A stretch of DNA of 64,000 bases, from the NCBI RefSeq assembly GCF_034522235.1, contig NZ_JAXHLN010000003.1, positions 558,001-622,000 on the forward strand. Direction: 5' to 3'. The stretch is from Thiohalophilus sp. (GTDB taxonomy: Bacteria > Pseudomonadota > Gammaproteobacteria > UBA6429 > Thiohalophilaceae). Numbering within the stretch: the first letter of the stretch is position 1; each line of letters opens with the position of its first letter. Shown in pieces: positions 36,469 to 44,852 of this stretch. The position numbers and the translations under genes were made by a program. Under the pieces are notes generated by a model. That model made no database searches. It was not told where the DNA came from and saw only the letters and a program-made list of their open reading frames with translations.

Positions 36469-37766
36469 TGGACGAGCAACGCGACATTCGCATCAATGTG
36501 CCGGTGCTGGCGCGGGTCGAGGGCGAGGGCGCCCTGGAACTGGAAGCCCGCGAAGGCCGCATCGAGCAAATGCGCCTGCGTATCTTCGAACCCCCGCGGT
36601 TGTTCGAAAAATTTCTCGAAGGGCATAACTACAGCGAAGTGCCGGACATGGTCGCGCGCATCTGCGGTATCTGCCCGGTGGCCTACCAGATGAGCGCCGT
36701 GCAGGCGATCGAGAATATCTTTGCCACACCGGTCAGTGACTGGGTGATGGCCATGCGCCGGGCCATGTATTGCGGCGAATGGATCCAGAGTCACGCCCTG
36801 CATATTCACTTGCTCGCGGCGCCCGATTTTCTCGGGTTTAACAATGCGATCGAAATGGCCGGGGCGCATCCCGATGCCGTACGCCGCGGCCTGCAGCTGC
36901 AGGCCCTGGGCAACCGGCTGATCAGCCTGTTCGGGGGCCGTTCGGTACACCCGGTCGGCGTCTGTGTGGGTGGTTTTCATCATGAACCGGCGCCAGAGAA
37001 GGTCGAGAGTCTGCGCCAGGATTTGCAGGCGGCGCTGCCCGAGGCCGAGGCCCTGGTTCACTGGACCGCCGGGCTGGCCCTGCCCGACGATCAGCAGGAC
37101 TTTATCAGCGTGGCACTGCGCCACGAGCAGGACTATCCCATGTATGGTGGGCGGCTGGTTTCCGATGCCGGGCTGGATATCGCCATCGACGAGTATGAAC
37201 AGCACTTTCGCGAATTCCAGGTGCCGCACTCGACTTCCTTTCATGCCCTGCTGGACGATCAACCCTACCTGGTCGGCCCGCTGGCCCGGCTCAACCTGAA
37301 CCGGGACAAACTGCCTGAACCGGTTCAGGCGTTGATCGAACAAACCGGGATCGCGTTCCCCAGCCGCAACATGTTCCATTCGATCATCGCCCGCGCCATC
37401 GAGTTGTATTACGCCCTCCATGAAGCCGTGCGCCTTCTGGACAACTATCAACGCCCCGGACAAAGCGCCGAGTTCATCGAACCCAACGCCGGGACCGGTT
37501 ACGGTTGCACCGAGGCCCCGCGCGGTATCCTCTGGCACCGTTATGATCTGGATGGCGAAGGGATGGTGTTAAAAGCGAACATCGTTCCGCCCACCAGCCA
37601 GAACCAGGCGCGCATCGAACAGGACCTGCGCCAGTCCCTCGAAGCTTACGGTTTGCACAACGATGACGATGCGTTGCGCCTGCGCGCCGAAAGCGTGATC
37701 CGCAACTACGATCCCTGTATCTCCTGCTCCACCCACTTTCTCAAGATCCGGGTCGACCGGCAGTGA
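36468..37766 (+). CDS. hydA: Group 3b NiFe hydrogenase large (alpha) subunit
   Basis: Catalytic subunit carrying the NiFe site for H2 oxidation or evolution (and S0 reduction in some relatives). In 432 aa the L1 motif RICGICPVAY gives C66 and C69; the L2 motif DPCISCSTHF gives C417 and C420 with H423, after which FLKIRVDRQ would be cut off by the maturation protease. Other family segments are RIFEPPRLFEKFLEGHNYSE and GRSVHPVGVCVGGFHHEP. The operon suggests NAD(P)-linked H2 use in an autotroph. hypA-F accessory genes are not in this window. Confidence 0.94.
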   Translation: MDEQRDIRINVPVLARVEGEGALELEAREGRIEQMRLRIFEPPRLFEKFLEGHNYSEVPDMVARICGICPVAYQMSAVQAIENIFATPVSDWVMAMRRAMYCGEWIQSHALHIHLLAAPDFLGFNNAIEMAGAHPDAVRRGLQLQALGNRLISLFGGRSVHPVGVCVGGFHHEPAPEKVESLRQDLQAALPEAEALVHWTAGLALPDDQQDFISVALRHEQDYPMYGGRLVSDAGLDIAIDEYEQHFREFQVPHSTSFHALLDDQPYLVGPLARLNLNRDKLPEPVQALIEQTGIAFPSRNMFHSIIARAIELYYALHEAVRLLDNYQRPGQSAEFIEPNAGTGYGCTEAPRGILWHRYDLDGEGMVLKANIVPPTSQNQARIEQDLRQSLEAYGLHNDDDALRLRAESVIRNYDPCISCSTHFLKIRVDRQ

Positions 37767-38221
37767 AAACCATCCTGGTGGCGGGGATCGGCTCGCCCTT
37801 CGGCGCCGATCAGCTGGGGTGGCAGGTGATTGATGCATTACAGGAGCATTCACAAGCGGACGCCATGTTGTCGCAGTGCCAGTTCAGCAAACTGGATCGT
37901 CCCGGTGCCGGTCTGATCGAAACTCTTCAGGGTTACGAACGGGTTGTTCTCATTGACGCGGTGCAGGCCGGCAAGCCGCGCGGGACGGTGATCCGGCTGG
38001 ATGCTGGACAGGTCGGTGAACAGGCGGCAGGGCTTTCCAGCCATAACTTTGGTGTGGCCGAGGCGGTTGCGCTGGCCCGCGCCATGGGGCAGCTTCCTGA
38101 GGAGCTCGTCCTGGTGGGTCTGGATGCCGGGGACAAGCCGGAGGTGGCATTCGAGGCTAGCGAAGCGGACAAGCTTATTGAGTGGGTGGTGGATGAGTTG
38201 AGTGAAGTGGTATCAGGGTAA
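37763..38221 (+). CDS. NiFe hydrogenase maturation protease
   Basis: HyaD/HycI-type endopeptidase that trims the large subunit C-terminus after nickel insertion. The 152-aa protein starts at GTG 37763, overlapping the hydA stop, and opens with ILVAGIGSPFGADQLGWQVI. This corresponds to the G-N-x-L-x-x-D-D-G nickel-recognition motif in a variant form. RVVLIDAVQAGKPRGTVIRL and SSHNFGVAEAVALARAMG match the rest of the family. Tight coupling to hydA supports the role. Confidence 0.88.
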   Translation: MKTILVAGIGSPFGADQLGWQVIDALQEHSQADAMLSQCQFSKLDRPGAGLIETLQGYERVVLIDAVQAGKPRGTVIRLDAGQVGEQAAGLSSHNFGVAEAVALARAMGQLPEELVLVGLDAGDKPEVAFEASEADKLIEWVVDELSEVVSG

Positions 38222-38230
38222 ACCCTGATA
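38211..38230 (+). terminator. Palindrome at the end of the hydrogenase operon
   Basis: TATCAGGGT (38211-38219) and ACCCTGATA (38222-38230) form a perfect inverted repeat spanning the stop codon of the protease gene. No T-tract follows, so termination is possible but weak. Nothing else recognisable is seen up to 38381. Confidence 0.4.
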
Positions 38231-38381
38231 GACCGACAAAACAACAACAGGGTAACCTCGAAAAAATCCATCCTCCCTGCTAGGATTATGGGTAATTTCT
38301 GTAATATCAGGACCCGGGTCTGGGATAGGCAGATTCTGTCTAAATCACCATTATGTGCGTGAAGACAAGAGGTAAAAAAAT

Positions 38382-38570
38382 ATGAATACTGCAAAAGACG
38401 AAGTAAAGGCTCTAATTGATAAGCTGCCGGATGATTGTTCATTGGAAGATGTTCAGTATCATCTTTACGTGGCGGAAAAAATCCACAGAGGGATCGAACG
38501 CGCCGATAAGGAAGGTACAATTGGCCAGGCTGAAGCTGAGAGGCAGTTCAGTAAATGGACCTCGAAGTAA
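38382..38570 (+). CDS. Antitoxin-like protein (RelB/ParD type II)
   Basis: 62-aa protein MNTAKDEVKALIDKLPDDCS... EAERQFSKWTSK. Size, a central YHLYVAEKIHRGIERADKEG segment and its position, overlapping a ParE/RelE-type toxin gene by 16 bases, identify it as the antitoxin partner. GACAAGAGGT precedes the ATG. The surrounding DNA is more AT-rich than the hydrogenase genes, suggesting acquisition. Confidence 0.75.
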   Translation: MNTAKDEVKALIDKLPDDCSLEDVQYHLYVAEKIHRGIERADKEGTIGQAEAERQFSKWTSK

Positions 38571-38890
38571 GGTGGTCGCCAGAGGCCATTGAGGATCTTA
38601 AGGCCATCGCTGAATATATTGCGCGGGATTCTGAGTATTATGCGCGGGCTGTTGTCACAGAAACGTTGTCGATTTCCCGGTGCACGGGTGAATTTCCCCT
38701 GATAGGACGCATTGTTCCCGAGATAGATGACGAGAGCATACGAGAGCGATTTATTTACAGTTATCGCCTGATATATCAAATTTAACGGAATAGAGTTTTG
38801 ATAGTTGCAGTGATCCATGGAAAGAGACTGCTTGAAAATATCTCAGATCGGTTTGATGAAAGTATAGAAGCAAGTAATCTGACCCCTTGA
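38555..38890 (+). pseudogene. ParE/RelE-type toxin, truncated by an in-frame stop
   Basis: From ATG 38555 the product reads MDLEVRWSPEAIEDLKAIAE to ERFIYSYRLIYQI and stops at TAA 38783-38785 after 76 aa. The same frame continues without interruption: RNRVLIVAVIHGKRLLENIS, then a stop at 38888-38890, the conserved C-terminal strand and histidine of RelE/ParE toxins. Without the TAA the protein would be 111 aa. One base change (CAA, AAA or GAA to TAA) explains it, so the toxin is probably inactivated. Confidence 0.8.
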
Positions 38891-38915
38891 ACCTCTTCAG
38901 CTACTGGAGATCAAC

Positions 38916-39131
38916 ATGGAAATGCATTCAGGAACCACAATGAAAATTATTGGTATTGTCCTGGTAGTTTTAGGAATTGGCCTTGCAATATGGGGGTATC
39001 AATTATCTGGTTCTGTCGGATCAGAAATAACACAAGCAGTAACAGGTTCAGATACAGACAAGGTAATGACTTTCTACATTGCTGGCGCCATAAGTTTTGT
39101 TGTTGGCATCTACCTATTCGCTAAAAAATAA
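38916..39131 (+). CDS. DUF3185-like small membrane protein
   Basis: 71-aa protein with two membrane helices, MKIIGIVLVVLGIGLAIWGY and FYIAGAISFVVGIYLFAKK, joined by SGSVGSEITQAVTGSDTDKV, the pattern of the DUF3185 family. GGAGATCAAC precedes ATG 38916; a second ATG at 38940 (MKIIG) is also possible. Function is unknown. It is 13 bases before a GlsB/YeaQ-type gene and probably co-transcribed. Confidence 0.8.
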   Translation: MEMHSGTTMKIIGIVLVVLGIGLAIWGYQLSGSVGSEITQAVTGSDTDKVMTFYIAGAISFVVGIYLFAKK

Positions 39132-39144
39132 TACTGGAGGAAAC

Positions 39145-39396
39145 ATGGATATTATTAGCTTATTAATATTTCTAGCTGTTGGCGCGCTGGTTGGGTGGCT
39201 TGCTGGCACCATCGTTAAGGGAAGAGGATTTGGTGTCATAGGAAATATGATCGTAGGAATTGTTGGTGCCATAGTGGGCGGCTTTGTATTCGGCTTGCTT
39301 GGCATAACAACAGGCGGGTTTTTAGGCTCTATCATTATGGCCACTATTGGCGCTGTTATTTTGTTATTTTTAATTGGTGTTATTAAGAAGGCCTAG
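39145..39396 (+). CDS. GlsB/YeaQ/YmgE-family membrane protein
   Basis: 83-aa inner-membrane protein rich in glycine: LLIFLAVGALVGWLAGTIVK, GFGVIGNMIVGIVGAIVGG and IIMATIGAVILLFLIGVI are three helices of the transglycosylase-associated (GlsB/YeaQ) family linked to stress responses. CTGGAGGAAAC just before ATG 39145 sets the start; the open frame upstream overlaps the previous gene and is not used. Confidence 0.85.
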   Translation: MDIISLLIFLAVGALVGWLAGTIVKGRGFGVIGNMIVGIVGAIVGGFVFGLLGITTGGFLGSIIMATIGAVILLFLIGVIKKA

Positions 39397-39559
39397 CTCC
39401 CATAACAAGCCCATCCAGCCGACGCCAAAATGAGGTACGGGGATCGGGAATCCTGCAACCACCGAGGTCAGGTATTGCCTTTTGACTTTCAGAGATCAAC
39501 AATCAACACTCACTCCGGATTGGGTTATTGTTTCACACAATACGCATCAATAACGAAAA

Positions 39560-39880
39560 ATGATCTCCGAATCAGACTGGAAGAAATTTAAGAAAATAAA
39601 AGAAGCGGCATTGGAGCGCTTCTGCGGAACTATATTACAAGATGTTTCAGAGGGTTTGGCGAGTAGAGATATGCCAACAAATCATGAGAAATATCTATAT
39701 TTATATAAATTAATTGAGAACTACGATAAGCGGATTGCTTTGCTTTTTGATGGCCATAGTCGGTCAAAAGCTACGCTACAGCTTATGATGCTACGAAAGG
39801 AAGGACTGGTTGATGAGTCGGACATCCAGGGGCTATCTAATGAACTCAAAGAAAACATAAATCCTGAGAATCATGGGTAA
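39560..39880 (+). CDS. Hypothetical helical protein
   Basis: 106-aa charged, helical protein (MISESDWKKFKKIKEAALER ... SRSKATLQLMMLRKEGLVDE). It has no signal peptide or membrane helix. Related small proteins occur next to mobile genes in proteobacteria, but I cannot name a function. Base composition is AT-rich like 38.4-39.9 kb. The preceding gap 39397-39559 contains no recognisable element. Confidence 0.6.
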   Translation: MISESDWKKFKKIKEAALERFCGTILQDVSEGLASRDMPTNHEKYLYLYKLIENYDKRIALLFDGHSRSKATLQLMMLRKEGLVDESDIQGLSNELKENINPENHG

Positions 39881-39974
39881 CACCGGAGAAGACGGACGGA
39901 AGGGTTAATGCCATTCGGGGCAAAGCCCTTATCGAATTGAATCTGCGAAAGGATTTTCAGGCGAAATTATAAAA

Positions 39975-40037
39975 TCTTTTCTCCGCGCCTTTGCACCCAA
40001 ACAACGGGCATAAACGCCTCCGCGCTCTCCGCGTTTT
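39975..40037. repeat. Degenerate CGCCTTTGCG / CTCCGCG repeat
   Basis: TTTTCTCCGCGCCTTTGC followed by CGCCTCCGCGCTCTCCGCGT and TTTTTT resembles the right half of the palindrome at 29047-29127 and the decayed stretch after 13001. It occupies the gap between the hypothetical gene and convergent carbonic anhydrase. The final T-run may help terminate plus-strand transcripts. Confidence 0.5.
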
Positions 40038-40062
40038 TTCCAGTGACCTGGAGAGATGAGCG

Positions 40063-40698
40063 TTATTCACACTCCGCCGGCACGTCGTCGAAGAAGTCGA
40101 CCTTGCCGGTCTCCAGGCAATATTCGGCGCCGACGACCAGCAGGCCGTTGTTGGCGATTAGTTCCTCGAGAATGGCCGAGCCGTGGCGCAGGTGATCGCA
40201 GGAGGCGCGCACGTTGGCGCGCACGGCCTTGTCGATCAGCTCTTCCCGGGGCATGTCCGGGTTAATGTCGAGCAGGTTGCGCACCGCCGGACTGACCCGG
40301 CTGACGATGGAGTGTAGATTCGGGGACTGGTTTTCGGTGGGGCGCTGCAGTTCGTCCAGGGTGGCGGTAATGGCGCCGCAGTTGGAGTGGCCCAGGACCA
40401 CCACCAGCTTGGTGCCGAAGCGATCGGCGGCGAATTCCACGCTGCCCACCTGGGAGGGGGCGACAATGTTGCCGGCCACCCGGATCACGAACAGATCGCC
40501 GAGGCCCTGATCGAAGACCAGCTCGGCCGGGGCGCGCGAATCGGAGCAACCCAGGATGATGGCAATGGGTTCCTGCGGGCTTTTTGCCAGATTGGCCCGC
40601 TGGGTATAACTCAACAGGGAGTCGATACTGCGAACATTGGCAGTGAAGCGTTCATTGCCTTCGCGCAGTTGTTTCAGGGCATCGCAAGCAGAGTGCAT
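40063..40698 (-). CDS. can: Beta-class carbonic anhydrase
   Basis: Zinc enzyme interconverting CO2 and bicarbonate. In 211 aa the metal and active-site residues are C51, D53 and R55 (LGCSDSRAP) with H104 and C107 (GHSNCGA). RVAGNIVAPSQVGSVEFA is also typical. No signal peptide, so cytoplasmic. It stands between a YeeE-type gene and small accessory genes and would serve inorganic-carbon supply for the Calvin cycle. Confidence 0.94.
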   Translation of the reverse strand: MHSACDALKQLREGNERFTANVRSIDSLLSYTQRANLAKSPQEPIAIILGCSDSRAPAELVFDQGLGDLFVIRVAGNIVAPSQVGSVEFAADRFGTKLVVVLGHSNCGAITATLDELQRPTENQSPNLHSIVSRVSPAVRNLLDINPDMPREELIDKAVRANVRASCDHLRHGSAILEELIANNGLLVVGAEYCLETGKVDFFDDVPAECE

Positions 40699-40806
40699 TG
40701 GCTATCCTGACCTATCGATTATTATCTATGGAAAGTGGCCCAATGATAGCCGATTCGGGCGGGGGAAAACATCATCCCGCGCCCGGTTTTTGCCCGTCGG
40801 CAGCGG

Positions 40807-41829
40807 TTATTCCCAGCGTTTTTTGGCCGCGATCATGACGCCGAGGAACATGCCCACCACGGCCAGCAGCGATTCCAGCGACAGGGTGGAGAAGCCGGTC
40901 AGGCCCTGGCCGATGTTGCAGCCATAGGCGACGGTGGCGCCGATCCCCATCAGCGCCGCCCCCAGAATCGAGCTGCCCAGCTTGCCGCCGGGGATGGGGG
41001 TAAAGCGGAACTGGCCGCGGACCACGGAATAGACAAAGCCGATAGCCGCCAGGCCCACGACAAAGGAGACCGCATAGGAGAAGCGCGGGGTGTCGCCGGC
41101 GATCACCAGCATGCCGATTCGGGACATGGGGCCGGAGGCGGTGATGCCCGACGGCGCCCTGGGGTTGAAGTCGTCAAAGGCCAGCACCCCGGTGACATAC
41201 CAGCTGGCCACGGTGATCAGGCCGATGATGCCGCCGGCGACCAGCAGGGAGATCTGCCCACCCCGCTTCCAGCGCAGGGCAATATAGCCGGCCAGCAGCG
41301 CGCCGATCACCAGGACCACCAGCCAGCCGGGCAGCCCGAGAATGCTGGCGATCCCGGCGTCGCCGCCGGTCAGGTGGATGGCGGTCAGGCCGGTGAGCCA
41401 CAGCCGCACCGACTCGAGCAGGCCGAACTGGGTAATGGTGGCGAAAATGATGAACACCGACAGCACCAGCAGGGCCCGCAGATCGCCGCCGGCGGCGTTG
41501 ACGAAGACCCGCGCCGCATCCTGCCCGCCGAGGCTGGCCCCGATGCCGAACAGCAGGCCACCGAGCAGGACGCCCAGCCAGTCAAACTGGCCGTTGCGAT
41601 AGCCGGCACTGGCGATATCCACCGTGCCGGACGCTTCCAGCCACCCGGTGCCGAGGATCGCCACCAGCATGGCCGTGGCCACGGCCAGCAACTGGCGGTG
41701 ACTGGCCTGGCGATAGACATTGCGCACCGCCTGCATCATATCCAGATCAAAGTGTCTGGCAACCAGGCCGTAGAAGAGACCGGCCAGCAGGCCGCCGGCG
41801 ATCAGATAATTGGTGACATCCTCGAACAT
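40807..41829 (-). CDS. YeeE/YedE-family (TsuA-like) sulfur-compound transporter
   Basis: 340-aa inner-membrane protein with about nine helices. GCNIGQGLTGFSTLS near the C-terminus carries the conserved cysteine of the YeeE/YedE family, whose member TsuA imports thiosulfate. The matching N-terminal repeat reads GIGASLGGQD, with serine where many members have cysteine. No TusA/YeeD-like gene is next to it. Substrate, probably a reduced sulfur compound, is inference. Confidence 0.82.
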   Translation of the reverse strand: MFEDVTNYLIAGGLLAGLFYGLVARHFDLDMMQAVRNVYRQASHRQLLAVATAMLVAILGTGWLEASGTVDIASAGYRNGQFDWLGVLLGGLLFGIGASLGGQDAARVFVNAAGGDLRALLVLSVFIIFATITQFGLLESVRLWLTGLTAIHLTGGDAGIASILGLPGWLVVLVIGALLAGYIALRWKRGGQISLLVAGGIIGLITVASWYVTGVLAFDDFNPRAPSGITASGPMSRIGMLVIAGDTPRFSYAVSFVVGLAAIGFVYSVVRGQFRFTPIPGGKLGSSILGAALMGIGATVAYGCNIGQGLTGFSTLSLESLLAVVGMFLGVMIAAKKRWE

Positions 41830-41970
41830 GCTTCCCCCTGATGGTATTTTTTCTGGCCGTGAATGTTACCCAATTCGCCCTGATGACACCATCATGTGCA
41901 GGGAAATAGACCGAAAAATCACTATCAGCCTTGTATCATTCTCCTGTCTGATAACAAACAGTGGGACCTG

Positions 41971-41991
41971 CATGGGTACATTGCACCCATG
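41971..41991. promoter_or_regulatory. Palindrome CATGGGT-N7-ACCCATG upstream of glcD
   Basis: A perfect 7-bp inverted repeat with a 7-bp spacer, about 98 bp before the glcD start in the 259-bp gap from the divergent transporter gene. ACCCATTGATGG near 42071 partly repeats the half-site. It could be an operator for the glycolate genes; the regulator gene is not in the window. Confidence 0.4.
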
Positions 41992-42088
41992 GTTTCACCG
42001 CTGTCGTAACAGGGGTAGAATGCCTGTTCGTTATGATCCATAACCTGTATTTGCAGGGGCTATTCCCTGCACCCATTGATGGTTCAGT

Positions 42089-43576
42089 ATGAACGCCAGC
42101 ACCGCACAACACAGTTCCCCGCAGATTCGCGAAAAACTGCTTCGCCGCTTCAAGGCATTGTTGCCGGCCGAGCAGGTGTTATACAGCGATGAGGATCTGC
42201 GCCCCTATGAATGCGACGGACTGTCGGCCTATCGCAAGTTGCCGCTGGCGGTGGTATTACCCGATACCATCGAGCAGGTTCAGACCATTTTAAAAGCCTG
42301 CAGCGAATTTGAGGTGCCCGTGGTGGCGCGCGGTGCCGGTACCGGTCTGTCGGGCGGGGCCTTGCCGCACGAGCAGGGGGTTTTGCTGAGTCTGGCGCGG
42401 TTTAACCGGATTGTGCAGGTGGATCCCCAGCAGCGTATTGCCCGGGTGCAGCCGGGGGTACGCAATCTGGCGATCTCCGAGGCGGTGGCCCAACACGGTC
42501 TGTATTACGCCCCGGATCCCTCCTCGCAAATTGCCTGCAGCATCGGGGGCAACGTGGCCGAGAATGCCGGCGGGGTGCATTGTCTCAAGTATGGTCTGAC
42601 GGTACACAACATCCAGCAATTGAAAGTGGTGACCATTGACGGCGAGCTGCTGACCCTCGGCGGCAGCGGACTGGATGCGCCCGGGTATGATCTGCTGGCA
42701 TTGATGACCGGCTCCGAAGGCATGCTCGGGGTGATCGTGGAAGTGACCGTGAAGTTACTGCCCAAACCGGATCGCGCCCAGGTGATACTGGCCGCCTTCG
42801 ATGATGTCGTCAGGGCGGGAGAAGCGGTGGGCAATATTATCTCCGCCGGGATTATTCCCGCCGGACTGGAGATGATGGACAAACTGGCCATTCAGGCCGC
42901 GGAAGATTTTGTGCATGCCGGGTATCCGGTTGGTGCCGACGCGATTTTGTTGTGTGAACTCGATGGCACCAACGAAGAGGTTTCGGCCCATGTTTATCAG
43001 GTACGCGAGATATTGAATCACACCGGTGCCACCGAAGTGCGCACCGCCAGCAGCGATGCAGAGCGAATGAATTTCTGGAAGGGCCGCAAGGCGGCGTTCC
43101 CGGCGGTGGGCCGTATCTCGCCCGATTACTATTGCATGGATGGCACCATCCCGCGCAAACATCTGCCCGAAGTATTGGGCAAGATGGCCGAATTATCCAA
43201 AGAGTATGATCTGCGCGTAGCCAATGTCTTTCATGCCGGCGACGGCAACCTGCATCCGTTGATCCTGTACGATGCCAACAAACCGGGCGAGCTGGAACGC
43301 ACCGAGGAGTTCGGTGGCAAGATACTGGAATTATGCGTGGAAGTCGGTGGCACCATCACCGGTGAACACGGTGTCGGCATGGAGAAGATCAACCAGATGT
43401 GCGTCCAGTTCGATGCCCGGGAGCTGACCCAGTTCCACGCCATTAAAAACGCCTTCGATCCCAGAGGCCTGCTCAATCCCGGCAAGGCCGTTCCCACCCT
43501 GCATCGTTGTGCCGAGTTCGGTGCCATGCATGTGCACCACGGCGAGCTGCCGTTTCCCGAACTGGATCGGTTCTGA
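42089..43576 (+). CDS. glcD: Glycolate oxidase subunit GlcD (FAD-linked)
   Basis: FAD subunit oxidising glycolate to glyoxylate and passing electrons to the membrane through GlcF. The 495-aa protein has the FAD-binding PCMH fold with PVVARGAGTGLSGGALPHEQ, SSQIACSIGGNVAENAGGVH and YDLLALMTGSEGMLGVIVEV, and C-terminal NVFHAGDGNLHPLILYD and TITGEHGVGMEKI. glcE follows after two bases. In a rubisco-using organism this salvages glycolate made by oxygenation. Confidence 0.95.
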   Translation: MNASTAQHSSPQIREKLLRRFKALLPAEQVLYSDEDLRPYECDGLSAYRKLPLAVVLPDTIEQVQTILKACSEFEVPVVARGAGTGLSGGALPHEQGVLLSLARFNRIVQVDPQQRIARVQPGVRNLAISEAVAQHGLYYAPDPSSQIACSIGGNVAENAGGVHCLKYGLTVHNIQQLKVVTIDGELLTLGGSGLDAPGYDLLALMTGSEGMLGVIVEVTVKLLPKPDRAQVILAAFDDVVRAGEAVGNIISAGIIPAGLEMMDKLAIQAAEDFVHAGYPVGADAILLCELDGTNEEVSAHVYQVREILNHTGATEVRTASSDAERMNFWKGRKAAFPAVGRISPDYYCMDGTIPRKHLPEVLGKMAELSKEYDLRVANVFHAGDGNLHPLILYDANKPGELERTEEFGGKILELCVEVGGTITGEHGVGMEKINQMCVQFDARELTQFHAIKNAFDPRGLLNPGKAVPTLHRCAEFGAMHVHHGELPFPELDRF

Positions 43577-43578
43577 GC

Positions 43579-44637
43579 ATGGCCGACATCAGCGAACAGT
43601 TACAACAGCAGGTGCAAACCGCCCTGGAGAAGCATCAGCCGCTGGCGATTCGCGGCGGCAACAGCAAGGCGTTCTATGGACAGGATGTCTCGGGGACGCC
43701 GCTGGAGTTGGCCGATCACACGGGCATTGTGACCTACGAGCCGACCGAACTGGTCTTGACCGCGCGTGCCGGCACCCCGCTGGAAGCCATCGAACAGACT
43801 CTCGCCGAACAGGGCCAGATGCTCGCCTTCGAGCCGCCGCAGTTCGGGGAAGGGGCCACCCTGGGCGGCACCGTGGCCTGTAACCTGTCCGGGCCGCGGC
43901 GTGCCACGGCCGGGGCGGCACGCGACTTTGTCCTCGGCTGTAAACTGATCAACGGCAAGGGCGAGATCCTGCACTTCGGCGGCGAGGTGATGAAAAACGT
44001 GGCTGGTTACGATGTCTCGCGCCTGATGGCCGGGGCGCTGGGGACGCTGGGGGTGTTGCTCGAAGTCTCGCTCAAGGTACTGCCCCGTCCCGAAGGTGAA
44101 CAGACCCTGGTCCAGGAGTGTTCCGAGGAGACAGCGATCAAACGCATGAACCAGTGGGCGCAGCAATCATTGCCCATCTCGGCCACCTGTTACGACGGCG
44201 CGAGTCTCTATGTACGCCTGTCCGGCACTGAAGGGACCCTTGCCGCTGCGCGCAAGGTGCTCGGCGGGGAGGAAGTGCCGCCGACCCGGACCTGGTGGCA
44301 CAAACTCAAGGAACAGCAACACGCCTTTTTCTCCAGCAACAAACCGTTATGGCGTTTGTCACTGGCCTCCACCACGCCGCCCATCCCGTTAAAGGGCAAA
44401 TGGCTGTATGAGTGGGGCGGGGCGCAACGCTGGCTGGTATCCGACGAGCCGGCCGGGCGGATCCGCAAGGCGGCGGAAAAAGCCGGCGGCCATGCGACAC
44501 TCTATCGCGGCGAGCCCGGCAACCTGGACGTCTTTCACCCGTTACCCGAGAGCCTGATGAAACTGCAGCGCAATCTGAAACAGGCCTTCGATCCCCGGGG
44601 CATTTTCAATCCGGGGCGGATGTATAAAACAATCTAA
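43579..44637 (+). CDS. glcE: Glycolate oxidase subunit GlcE
   Basis: 352-aa FAD-binding subunit, a shorter PCMH-domain relative of GlcD. LAIRGGNSKAFYGQ, EPPQFGEGATLGGTVACNLS, GGEVMKNVAGYDVSRLMAGA and FNPGRMYKTI are typical. ATG 43579 is chosen because it follows the glcD stop; the frame extends further back but overlaps glcD. The stop codon runs straight into a heptamer repeat. Confidence 0.94.
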   Translation: MADISEQLQQQVQTALEKHQPLAIRGGNSKAFYGQDVSGTPLELADHTGIVTYEPTELVLTARAGTPLEAIEQTLAEQGQMLAFEPPQFGEGATLGGTVACNLSGPRRATAGAARDFVLGCKLINGKGEILHFGGEVMKNVAGYDVSRLMAGALGTLGVLLEVSLKVLPRPEGEQTLVQECSEETAIKRMNQWAQQSLPISATCYDGASLYVRLSGTEGTLAAARKVLGGEEVPPTRTWWHKLKEQQHAFFSSNKPLWRLSLASTTPPIPLKGKWLYEWGGAQRWLVSDEPAGRIRKAAEKAGGHATLYRGEPGNLDVFHPLPESLMKLQRNLKQAFDPRGIFNPGRMYKTI

Positions 44638-44672
44638 GTTGGCAGTTGGCAGAGGGCAGTTGGCAGAGGGCA
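44638..44672. repeat. Tandem heptamers GTTGGCA/GAGGGCA after glcE
   Basis: Five consecutive 7-bp units start at the base after the glcE stop codon: GTTGGCA twice, GAGGGCA, GTTGGCA, GAGGGCA. The reverse complement of GTTGGCA is TGCCAAC, the same family as the GCCAACT/GCTAACT array at 53858-53913. Short AGTAATC/GGAGTCG direct repeats follow to about 44708. Confidence 0.7.
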
Positions 44673-44712
44673 GTCAGTAATCAGTAATCGGGAGTCGGGA
44701 ATCGGAAATTGA

Positions 44713-44775
44713 ACCACGAAGGCGCGAAGCCACGAAGGGTTATTGGTTTACTTCGAGTCTTCGTGACTTCGTGGT
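44713..44775. repeat. ACGAAG-family hairpin (copy 1)
   Basis: Begins ACCACGAAGGCGCGAAG and ends with the near-complement CTTCGTGACTTCGTGGT, giving an imperfect 25-bp stem with a loop of about 13 nt. A close relative of the same size is at 47456-47520. It sits between glcE and glcF and would be transcribed with them. Confidence 0.7.
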
Positions 44776-44784
44776 GAAGGCTTT

Positions 44785-44814
44785 CCTCGTAACTCGTCCC
44801 TCGTACCTCGTCAC
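44785..44814. repeat. CTCGTAA/CTCGTCC heptamer repeat
   Basis: Four 7-bp units of the ACGAGG/ACGAGT family in reverse orientation (CTCGTAA, CTCGTCC, CTCGTAC, CTCGTCA) followed by TTTTTT. Together with the two repeats before it, the whole 215-bp glcE-glcF gap is made of repeat DNA. Confidence 0.65.
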
Positions 44815-44852
44815 TTTTTTTGGGGGATGCAACAAGGCAGACAAAGGTAACC

